Positions 14,396 through 20,424 of a stretch of 22,533 nt of DNA are shown in pieces. Origin of the DNA: an uncultured Centipeda sp. (GTDB taxonomy: Bacteria > Bacillota > Negativicutes > Selenomonadales > Selenomonadaceae); contig CAJPQT010000028.1 in NCBI GenBank assembly GCA_905372865.1, positions 1 through 22,533 on the forward strand, given 5' to 3'. The notes below the pieces were generated by a model. It made no database searches, was not told where the DNA came from, and was given only the letters and a program-made list of their open reading frames with translations. The position numbers were made by a program, and so were the translations under genes. Each line of letters starts with the position of its first letter. Positions within the stretch are counted from its first letter, which is position 1.

Positions 14396-15580
14396 TTACA
14401 GCCCTGCTTCTTTCTTCAGCAGCTCTGCCTTGTCCGTCTTCTCCCACGGCAGATCGACATCCGTGCGACCAAAGTGTCCGTACGCCGCTGTCTGGCGATA
14501 GATGGGGCGGCGCAGGTCGAGCATCTTGATGATGCCCGCAGGACGCAGGTCAAACGTCTTCTGCACGAGCGCAACAATCTTCTCCTCGTCGATCTTGCCC
14601 GTGCCGAACGTGTCGACCATGATGGAGACAGGATGTGCGACACCGATCGCATACGCAAGCTGGATCTCGACGCGATCCGCGAGCCCAGCCGCAACAATGT
14701 TCTTCGCAACGTAACGCGCTGCATACGCTGCACTGCGGTCAACCTTCGTAGGATCCTTGCCCGAGAACGCACCGCCGCCGTGACGTGCCCAGCCGCCATA
14801 CGTATCGACGATGATCTTGCGCCCCGTGAGGCCGGAATCGCCGTGCGGACCGCCAATAACGAACTTGCCCGTTGGGTTGACGAAGTACTTCGTCTCTGCG
14901 CGCAGCAGCTCTGCGGGAACGATCTCCTTGATGACCTTTTCGATCATATCCTTGCGGATCGTTGCGAGATCGACATCCTCGTCGTGCTGCGTGGAGATAA
15001 CGATGGTATCGACGTAGACAGGTTTGCCGTCCTCGTACGCCACCGTGACCTGCGTCTTGCCGTCGGGACGCAGATACTTGAGTGTACCGTTCTTGCGCAC
15101 ATCCGTCAGACGGCGTGCAAGCTTATGCGCGAGCACCGTTGTGAGCGGCATATACTCGGGCGTCTCGTTCGTCGCATAGCCGAACATCATGCCCTGATCG
15201 CCTGCACCGATTGCCTCGGCCGCGTCCATGTCGCCCTCGCGCGACTCAATCGCCTGATTGACGCCCTGCGCGATGTCCGGCGACTGCTCATCGAGCGAGA
15301 CGAGGATGCCGCAGGTATCGGCGTCAAAGCCGTAGCTGGCATTCGTGTAGCCGACCTCGCGCACCGTCTGGCGGATGATCTTCGGAATATCCGCATAGCA
15401 CGTCGTCGAGATTTCACCGACAACGTGTGCCTGTCCCGTCGTGACAAGGGTCTCGCACGCGACGCGCCCCATCGGATCCTCTGCAAGAATCGCGTCGAGG
15501 ATGCTGTCGGAGATCTGGTCGGCGAGTTTGTCCGGATGTCCCTCGGTGACGGACTCAGACGTAAAGAGCATTTTTTTCAT
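14396..15580 (-). CDS. metK: S-adenosylmethionine synthetase
   Basis: The 394-residue enzyme makes SAM from methionine and ATP. Family signatures are clear: SVTEGHPDKLADQISD (10-25, with H15 and D17 near the active site), GAGDQGMMFGYATNET (the methionine-binding loop) and the phosphate-loop motif GGGAFSGKDPTKVDRSAAY. The length is standard. ATG at 15580 has GGGAGG seven bases upstream; a second ATG three codons in is possible. It has its own promoter and an S-box riboswitch, so it is transcribed apart from the upstream coaBC cluster. Its 3' end leads directly into repeat copy C with no other terminator visible. Confidence 0.98.
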   Translation of the reverse strand: MKKMLFTSESVTEGHPDKLADQISDSILDAILAEDPMGRVACETLVTTGQAHVVGEISTTCYADIPKIIRQTVREVGYTNASYGFDADTCGILVSLDEQSPDIAQGVNQAIESREGDMDAAEAIGAGDQGMMFGYATNETPEYMPLTTVLAHKLARRLTDVRKNGTLKYLRPDGKTQVTVAYEDGKPVYVDTIVISTQHDEDVDLATIRKDMIEKVIKEIVPAELLRAETKYFVNPTGKFVIGGPHGDSGLTGRKIIVDTYGGWARHGGGAFSGKDPTKVDRSAAYAARYVAKNIVAAGLADRVEIQLAYAIGVAHPVSIMVDTFGTGKIDEEKIVALVQKTFDLRPAGIIKMLDLRRPIYRQTAAYGHFGRTDVDLPWEKTDKAELLKKEAGL

Positions 15581-15635
15581 TCAAAAACCTCCCTCAGTTT
15601 TGAACAATCCTTGAAAAAGAAAACCTTATCCCCAT

Positions 15636-15666
15636 AAAAACAGCCTCCCTGAGATAAGGGAGGCTG
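15636..15666 (-). terminator. Intrinsic terminator of the SAM riboswitch
   Basis: On the minus strand CAGCCTCCCT (15666-15657) pairs with AGGGAGGCTG (15650-15641) around a six-base loop, followed by a run of Ts. It sits between the S-box aptamer and metK and would form when SAM is bound. Confidence 0.93.
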
Positions 15667-15674
15667 CAACTGCC

Positions 15675-15779
15675 GCTCTCATCTCATAGGCCTTGCCTAA
15701 AGGAATTGGCACCGTTGGCTCATACGCCATGGTTGCCGCAGCTTCATCGGGCCATTCCCTCCACTGCTCTGGATGAGGT
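15675..15779 (-). promoter_or_regulatory. SAM-I (S-box) riboswitch
   Basis: On the minus strand the S-box core is evident: CTCATCCAGAGCAGTGGAGG, then GAATGGCCCGATGAAGC and GGCAACC, a P3/P4 region ending AGGCAAGGCC, and a closing ATGAGATGAGAG that pairs with the 5' CTCATC (P1). With terminator 15636-15666 it forms a SAM-OFF transcriptional switch for metK. Confidence 0.95.
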
Positions 15780-15800
15780 ATATTCTCTTCTATGAATCGC

Positions 15801-15829
15801 ATTGTAACGAATGCGCGCCGCGTTGTCAA
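15801..15829 (-). promoter_or_regulatory. Promoter of metK
   Basis: On the minus strand TTGACA (15829-15824), a 17-base spacer and TACAAT (15806-15801) lie about 22 bases upstream of the S-box aptamer. Confidence 0.88.
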
Positions 15830-15919
15830 GGACTATTTTCATAGAAATTCTTAATGGATTTAGGAATCACTGATAAAACGAAGTCGCTAATCACGTCTGC
15901 CCCGCGCAACTGGAAAAAC

Positions 15920-17152
15920 TTATCCTCGCTTCTGAAAGGCTTCCTCAAGGCGATCGAGAATTACGCCCGCAAGCTCCGCCTTCGGCATGAGAGGATGATC
16001 CTCCGCGCGGCCGTCCGCATAGAAGATCTGCACATGATTCGTCGGTACACCAAAGCCCGCATCCTTCTCCGCGACATTGTTCGCGACGATAAAGTCGAGG
16101 TTCTTCTTTGCGAGTTTCCCGCGTGCATATTCCGCGACGTTCTGCGTCTCTGCCGCAAAGCCGACGAGAATCTGATGCTTCTTTTTTTGTCCGAGCTCAT
16201 AGAGGATGTCGGGGTTGCGCGTGAGCGTCAGCGTCAGTTCGCCGTCCGATTTCTTGATCTTGTGTTCTGCCGTCTCTGCGGGGCGATAGTCTGCGACCGC
16301 TGCCGCCTTGATGACCGCATCCACCCCGTCATATTCCGCGCGTACCGCCGCATGCATATCGCGCGCGCTCCGCACATCCACACGCCGCACACCTGCAGGT
16401 GTTGCAAGCGGGGTCGGCCCCGCGACAAGGATCACCTCCGCGCCGCGCCGCGCTGCCTCGGCGGCGATGGAAAAACCCATGCGCCCCGTCGAGCGGTTGC
16501 CGAGGAAGCGCACGGGGTCGAGTGCCTCCTCCGTGCCCGCCGCCGTCACGAGAATGCGCCGCCCCACAAGGCTCTGCGTACACGCAAAATGCTCCTCAAC
16601 GATGCGCACGATCTCTACGGGTTCGGGCAATCGTCCCGCCCCCGTTGTTCCACAGGCGAGTTGTCCCACAGCGGGTGGGATAACCGTCGTGCCGCGTGCT
16701 GTCAGACGTGCGACGTTCTCCTGCATGACGGGATTCTCCCACATCCCCGTATTCATCGCGGGCGCGATGAGGAGCGGCGCACGCGTCGCGAGAACACAGG
16801 TCGTCAGCATATCGTCTGCCATACCCGCCGCTGCCTTTGCAATAAAATTCGCCGTTGCGGGCGCGACAAGCACGAGCTCCGCAAACTCCGCGAGTGCGAT
16901 GTGCTCGACATGGTGATGCGGCTCGCCCCACATCGTCTCTGTGACGGGCTGCCCCGTGATCTCGCGGAACGTGAGCGGCGTGACAAAGGAGGCCGCCGCC
17001 CGCGTCATGACGACGCGCACATCCGCGCCTGCCTTTTTCAGTCGGCTCGCAATCTCCACCGCCTTGTATGCAGCGATGCCCCCCGTCACACCGAGGACGA
17101 TGCGCCGCCCTGCGAGTGCGCCCACGTCAGACGCTCTCTGTGCAGAGGTCAT
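15920..17152 (-). CDS. coaBC: Bifunctional phosphopantothenoylcysteine decarboxylase / phosphopantothenate-cysteine ligase
   Basis: The 410-residue fusion carries two steps of coenzyme A synthesis. The N-terminal flavoprotein decarboxylase (CoaC) shows LGVTGGIAAYK, HHHVEHIALAEFAE, APAMNTGMWENP and LACGTTGAGRL. The C-terminal ligase (CoaB) begins near RRILVTAAGTEEALDPVR and has GNRSTGRMG and KAAAVADYRP. The ATG at 17152 overlaps rpoZ by 26 bases. A GTG at 17125, one base after the rpoZ stop, gives a length closer to other CoaBC proteins and is a real alternative. The gene follows the usual gmk-rpoZ-coaBC order. No terminator was seen between it and the metK promoter. Confidence 0.96.
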   Translation of the reverse strand: MTSAQRASDVGALAGRRIVLGVTGGIAAYKAVEIASRLKKAGADVRVVMTRAAASFVTPLTFREITGQPVTETMWGEPHHHVEHIALAEFAELVLVAPATANFIAKAAAGMADDMLTTCVLATRAPLLIAPAMNTGMWENPVMQENVARLTARGTTVIPPAVGQLACGTTGAGRLPEPVEIVRIVEEHFACTQSLVGRRILVTAAGTEEALDPVRFLGNRSTGRMGFSIAAEAARRGAEVILVAGPTPLATPAGVRRVDVRSARDMHAAVRAEYDGVDAVIKAAAVADYRPAETAEHKIKKSDGELTLTLTRNPDILYELGQKKKHQILVGFAAETQNVAEYARGKLAKKNLDFIVANNVAEKDAGFGVPTNHVQIFYADGRAEDHPLMPKAELAGVILDRLEEAFQKRG

Positions 17153-17357
17153 AGCTGATCTTGCCCTCGGCAATCTCCTCAAACGCATTTGTCACGTTCT
17201 TCGTCGAACGCGCGCGCTCGGACTTCACGGGATCGCCCTCCAGCAGCTGACGCGCACGCTTCGCTGCGAGCACCACTACACCGTAGCGGCTATCCACCTT
17301 CGTCAGCAGCTCATCCGTTGACGGATTCACCATCCCGATTTCCACATTCGTCTTCAT
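17127..17357 (-). CDS. rpoZ: RNA polymerase omega subunit
   Basis: The 76-residue protein matches RpoZ, which helps assemble the RNA polymerase beta' subunit. Recognisable segments are VNPSTDELLTKVDSRYGVVVLAAKRARQL (10-38), SERARSTKNVTNAFEEIAEGKISYD and a short acidic tail. GAGAGG six bases before the ATG at 17357 sets the start. It lies between gmk and coaBC, the usual Firmicute neighbourhood, with the E repeat remnant in its leader. Confidence 0.96.
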   Translation of the reverse strand: MKTNVEIGMVNPSTDELLTKVDSRYGVVVLAAKRARQLLEGDPVKSERARSTKNVTNAFEEIAEGKISYDLCTESV

Positions 17358-17395
17358 GTTGTACCTCTCTACTTTCTATATGCTGTAGGATACGG

Positions 17396-17436
17396 TGCAA
17401 TGCTCCTAAGCGAACCCTAGTGGAGCGTGCATCGCA
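17396..17436 (+). repeat. Probable deletion remnant of the dispersed repeat (copy E)
   Basis: Between gmk and rpoZ, TGCAATGCTCC and the family's conserved TAAGCGAACCCTAGTGGAGC are joined directly to a right arm GTGCATCGCA. The two arms still pair: TGCAATG with CATCGCA region, and CTCC with GGAG. Compared with copy A the interior (from the second helix to the closing GTTCGC) is missing. The strand is opposite to the genes. Too short to judge alone, but the shared TAAGCGAACCCTAGTGGAGC is exact to copy A. Confidence 0.7.
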
Positions 17437-17441
17437 AGGCT

Positions 17442-18035
17442 TCAAATTTCAAACTGCGTCAGATCCATATCCGCACGCAGACGCTCCGCTGCGAGGATCG
17501 TCTGAATCCGATCCGTCGCCGCCTCGACCGTGTCGTTGAGCACCGCATAGCGGTAACGCTTGCCGAGCCGAATCTCATCGCGTGCCGCCGCAAGGCGACG
17601 CGCAATGCTCTCCTCCGACTCCGTTCCGCGCCCCGTAATGCGACGCTGCAATTCTTCAAGTGAGGGCGGCAGAAGAAAGATGAACGTCCCGTCGGGGCAG
17701 CGCTCCATTACGTTCAGCGCCCCCTGCGTGTCGATCTCCAAGAGGATGTCCTCGCCCGCCGCACGGCGCTCCTCGATCGGAGCAAGCGGCGTACCATAGT
17801 AGTTGCCGTACACATCCGCATACTCAAGAAACGCCCCTGCGGCGATCATCTGCTCAAACTCCTCGCGCGTGCGGAAATAATACTCACGTCCGTCCTGCTC
17901 CCCCTCGCGCGGTGCGCGGGAAGTCGCGGAGACAGAGTAGGCAATCCCCTGTTCGCGTGTGAGCAATTCCTTACAGACCGTCCCCTTGCCCGTGCCGGAT
18001 GCACCCGAGATCACAATGAGAAGCCCCTTCTTCAC
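17442..18035 (-). CDS. gmk: Guanylate kinase
   Basis: The 197-residue enzyme phosphorylates GMP to GDP. The P-loop GASGTGKGT spans 11-19. SATSRAPREGEQDGREYYF and EYADVYGNYYGT form the GMP-binding region, and ILLEIDTQGALNV is the Walker-B-like strand. The start is GTG at 18035, overlapping the remA stop by four bases (GTGA), with AGGAGG seven bases upstream. An ATG-started longer frame would overlap all of remA and is rejected. It is part of the yicC-remA-gmk-rpoZ-coaBC cluster. Confidence 0.97.
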   Translation of the reverse strand: MKKGLLIVISGASGTGKGTVCKELLTREQGIAYSVSATSRAPREGEQDGREYYFRTREEFEQMIAAGAFLEYADVYGNYYGTPLAPIEERRAAGEDILLEIDTQGALNVMERCPDGTFIFLLPPSLEELQRRITGRGTESEESIARRLAAARDEIRLGKRYRYAVLNDTVEAATDRIQTILAAERLRADMDLTQFEI

Positions 18036-18280
18036 TCTTCCGCCTCCTTTGCTGTCATGCGCCCCGCAATTGTCTCCGGCTGGAGTGCCGAGAGGACGAG
18101 GTGTCCGCTGTCCAGTACAATGACGGCGCGCGTCCGCCGCTTGTACGTCGCATCGATGAGCCGCCCCGTGTCCCGCGCATCCTGCACCATGCGCTTCATC
18201 GACATGGAGTTCGGTGCGACAATGGCGACCATACGCCCCGCGAGAACGATGTCGCCGAACCCAATATTGACCGTCTCCAT
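18032..18280 (-). CDS. remA: RemA/DUF370 family regulatory protein
   Basis: The 82-residue protein matches RemA, a small DNA-binding protein that in Bacillus activates biofilm-matrix and osmoprotection genes. Conserved segments are VNIGFGDIVLAGRMVAIVAPNSMSMKRMVQDARD (4-37) and LIDATYKRRTRAVIVLDSGHLVLSALQPETI (41-71). It sits between yicC and gmk as in many Firmicutes. GGAG lies six bases before the ATG at 18280. The target genes in this organism cannot be read from the window. Confidence 0.95.
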   Translation of the reverse strand: METVNIGFGDIVLAGRMVAIVAPNSMSMKRMVQDARDTGRLIDATYKRRTRAVIVLDSGHLVLSALQPETIAGRMTAKEAEE

Positions 18281-18283
18281 GCA

Positions 18284-19165
18284 TCACTCCAAATTCTGTA
18301 CCTGCTCGCGCAGCTTCTCAACTTCGTTCTTCATCGCGACGACGATCTGCTGTGCGGCGGCATTGTTCGCCTTCGAGCCAATCGTATTCGTCTCACGATT
18401 GATCTCCTGCAGGAGAAAGTCCAGCCGTCGCCCAACGGGCTCCTCCTCGGCGAGAATCGCGCGGAACTGGGCGAAATGACTCGCAAGCCGTACGAGCTCC
18501 TCCGTGATGTTCACACGATCGGCATACAGTGCCGCCTCCTGCACGATACGTGTTTCATCGGGCGTGACTTCCTTGAACTCCGCGAGCACCTCCGCGAGAT
18601 GCGCACGGTAGTCCGCCACAATCTGCGGGGCGATCTCCTTCACCTGTGCACGTTGCTGCTCAAGCCGTGCAAGCCGCTTCTCAAAGTCGCGGGCGAGATG
18701 CGCCCCCTCGGCAAGCCGCATCGCATCGAGGGCCGCGAGTGCCTGCGCTGCGGCATCCAGAAAGGCCGTGCGCGCGCCCGTCATATCTACCTGCTCGCTC
18801 ACAGAGATCACGCCCTCATACGCTGCGGTCATCCGCACGCCGTCATTCAGCGGCGCATCCACCGCGCGGGCGACCTTTCCGAGTGCCGCATAGTACGCAC
18901 GCGCCAGTCCCTCATTGACATAGACATCGTACTGCTTTTCACTGCGATCCTCGAAGTTGACATAGATATCGAGCTTGCCGCGTGCGACACGCGTGCGGAC
19001 GAGCTCGCGCAGATCATTCTCCCACGCACCGAACGCGCGCGGCATATGCGGCGAAATCTCAAGAAAACGCTGATTGACCGCCTTGATCTCAACCGTCACA
19101 CGGTAGTCTGCTGTCTCAGCTGTTCCCGCGCCATAGCCCGTCATGCTCCTGCGCAGCGCACTCAT
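18284..19165 (-). CDS. yicC: YicC-family endoribonuclease
   Basis: The 293-residue protein matches the YicC/YloC family (usual length about 290). Signatures are RSMTGYGAGTAE near the N-terminus, EIKAVNQRFLEI (25-37) and the C-terminal DUF1732 region RLDFLLQEINRETNTIGSKANNA. Family members are stress-linked endoribonucleases acting on RNA. ATG at 19165 overlaps the dapF stop as ATGA, so translation is coupled. Further upstream in-frame codons would overlap dapF by 75 bases and are not used. Confidence 0.95.
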   Translation of the reverse strand: MSALRRSMTGYGAGTAETADYRVTVEIKAVNQRFLEISPHMPRAFGAWENDLRELVRTRVARGKLDIYVNFEDRSEKQYDVYVNEGLARAYYAALGKVARAVDAPLNDGVRMTAAYEGVISVSEQVDMTGARTAFLDAAAQALAALDAMRLAEGAHLARDFEKRLARLEQQRAQVKEIAPQIVADYRAHLAEVLAEFKEVTPDETRIVQEAALYADRVNITEELVRLASHFAQFRAILAEEEPVGRRLDFLLQEINRETNTIGSKANNAAAQQIVVAMKNEVEKLREQVQNLE

Positions 19166-20001
19166 AGCGAGCCCTGCCATATACCCGTGAAGACCGGCTC
19201 TGCGGGACCTGTCATAAGGATATGCCCGTCCGCACGCCACTCCACATGAATCACGCCGCCGTCGACCTCAATATCCGCCGCACGGTCAAGCACATCGTTC
19301 AGCACGCCCGCCGTCAACGTCGCACACGTCCCCGTGCCGCACGCGAGCGTGATGCCCGCGCCGCGCTCCCAGACACGCATACGCGCATGTGTGCGGCTCT
19401 TCACCTCGACGAACTCCGTATTGATCTTACGCGGAAATGTGGGATGATTCTCGAACTGTGCGCCCAGTTCCGCGAGTGGAAAATACTCTGCATCGTCCAC
19501 AAAGATCACGCAATGGGGATTGCCCATCGAGACGCAGGTCATCTTGTACTCCGTACCGTCCACCGTAAGCGGCTGTGCGATAACACGTTCCGCGCCGAAG
19601 CCCGCTACGGGGATTTTATCTCCATCAAGAACAGGCACGCCCATATCCACTGCGACCGCCGTCACTGTACCATCCTGCGTAATGATGTGCGGCACCATCG
19701 TCCCCGCCAACGTCTCAATCGTGAACTGCTGCGTTTTCATACGCCCATAGTCATAGAGATACCGTGCGAAACAGCGAATGCCGTTCCCGCACATCTCCGG
19801 CTCCGTTCCGTCGGGATTGAACTCACGCATCCGCACGTCCGCCGTCTCCGAGGGGCAGACCACCATCAGCCCATCCGCGCCGATGCCAAAATGACGGTCG
19901 CACATCTTGACCGCGAGCGCCGCAAAGTCAATCGGCTCTTTATCCAGGAAGTCCACGACCACGAAATCGTTGCCGCAGCCTTGCCACTTTGTAAACTCCA
20001 T
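19162..20001 (-). CDS. dapF: Diaminopimelate epimerase
   Basis: The 279-residue enzyme converts LL- to meso-diaminopimelate for lysine and peptidoglycan synthesis. The catalytic cysteine pair is C71 in EMCGNGIRC and C221 in LACGTGTCA. QGCGNDFVVVD (7-17), FGIGADGL and NPHCVIFV are further landmarks. The length is typical. ATG at 20001 is about 25 bases downstream of its promoter's -10 box. The spacer GGCGGTGTAATAG gives a modest ribosome-binding site. It appears to be the first gene of the transcript through coaBC. Confidence 0.97.
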   Translation of the reverse strand: MEFTKWQGCGNDFVVVDFLDKEPIDFAALAVKMCDRHFGIGADGLMVVCPSETADVRMREFNPDGTEPEMCGNGIRCFARYLYDYGRMKTQQFTIETLAGTMVPHIITQDGTVTAVAVDMGVPVLDGDKIPVAGFGAERVIAQPLTVDGTEYKMTCVSMGNPHCVIFVDDAEYFPLAELGAQFENHPTFPRKINTEFVEVKSRTHARMRVWERGAGITLACGTGTCATLTAGVLNDVLDRAADIEVDGGVIHVEWRADGHILMTGPAEPVFTGIWQGSL

Positions 20002-20025
20002 CTATTACACCGCCTTGCTGCACGT

Positions 20026-20054
20026 ATTGTACTATGAAATCCCCGCGCGTGCAA
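20026..20054 (-). promoter_or_regulatory. Predicted promoter of dapF operon
   Basis: On the minus strand TTGCAC (20054-20049), a 17-base spacer and TACAAT (20031-20026) sit close upstream of dapF. It is divergent from the rqcH promoter, the two -35 boxes being only about 10 bases apart. Confidence 0.75.
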
Positions 20055-20064
20055 GGCGCAACGC

Positions 20065-20093
20065 TTGCCTATTGTATGATTGACGTGTATAAT
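20065..20093 (+). promoter_or_regulatory. Predicted promoter of repeat copy D and rqcH
   Basis: TTGCCT (20065-20070), a 17-base spacer and a perfect TATAAT (20088-20093) would start transcription near 20100. This is only about 15 bases before the outer arm of repeat copy D, so copy D would be transcribed in its conserved orientation as the rqcH leader. Confidence 0.75.
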
Positions 20094-20114
20094 TTTCTGT
20101 AGAGTATAAAAGAT

Positions 20115-20395
20115 TACGGAGTGCCAAAGCGAACCCTAGTGAAGCAAGTGAGTAAAGCTGCTGACCTGTCCAAGAAGCAAGTCCGTAGGACGAAGCTGAT
20201 TGGGAAACAGGTCGTATGGGAAAACGTCCCAAGAACACAAGCGCAAGCGATGTGTGATTGGTTGACGTTGACCGCTCGCGGTACGCCCCGTCGGAGTTCT
20301 TTCGTTCAAGCGAAGCGCGTTTAAGAACTCCGACGGTATTTAAGTGTACAAGAGCGCGATCACTTGCGCAACGAGGCGTTCGCGTGGCATCCGTA
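20115..20395 (+). repeat. Dispersed structured repeat, copy D (long form)
   Basis: About 280 bases in the rqcH leader. Outer arms ACGGAGTGCCA (20116-20126) and TGGCATCCGT (20385-20394) pair with one bulge. Inner helices are GCGAAC/GTTCGC (20129-20134, 20378-20383); GCAAGTGA/TCACTTGC (20144-20151, 20360-20367); CGCTC/GAGCG (20273-20277, 20352-20356); GTACGC/GTGTAC with one G-U (20281-20286, 20344-20349); and a perfect 13-bp apical hairpin (20289-20301, 20323-20335). The extra module (about 20159-20270) folds on itself: GACCTGT/ACAGGTC, AACGTC/GACGTT and ACACA/TGTGT. Confidence 0.87.
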
Positions 20396-20424
20396 TGACG
20401 TTTAGAATATAAAGAGGTAATACT

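Noticed and set aside
14017..14529. Predicted 170-residue protein running through repeat copy C
   Set aside because: Most of its length is the structured repeat. Similar frames appear in copies B and D in different contexts, so this is a spurious ORF of a noncoding repeat.
14474..19249. Long plus-strand frames opposite metK, coaBC and yicC
   Set aside because: Each is antisense to an intact recognised enzyme with a ribosome-binding site; none has family motifs.
6061..20400. CRISPR array or tandem repeat explanation for the repeated sequences
   Set aside because: Copies are kilobases apart, in both orientations, long and internally folded, with no spacer-repeat periodicity and no cas genes in the window.
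6061..20400. Classical insertion sequence or MITE with fixed terminal repeats
   Set aside because: No transposase is present, the terminal arms differ between copies, and no clear target-site duplication was seen flanking them. A non-autonomous mobile origin is not excluded.
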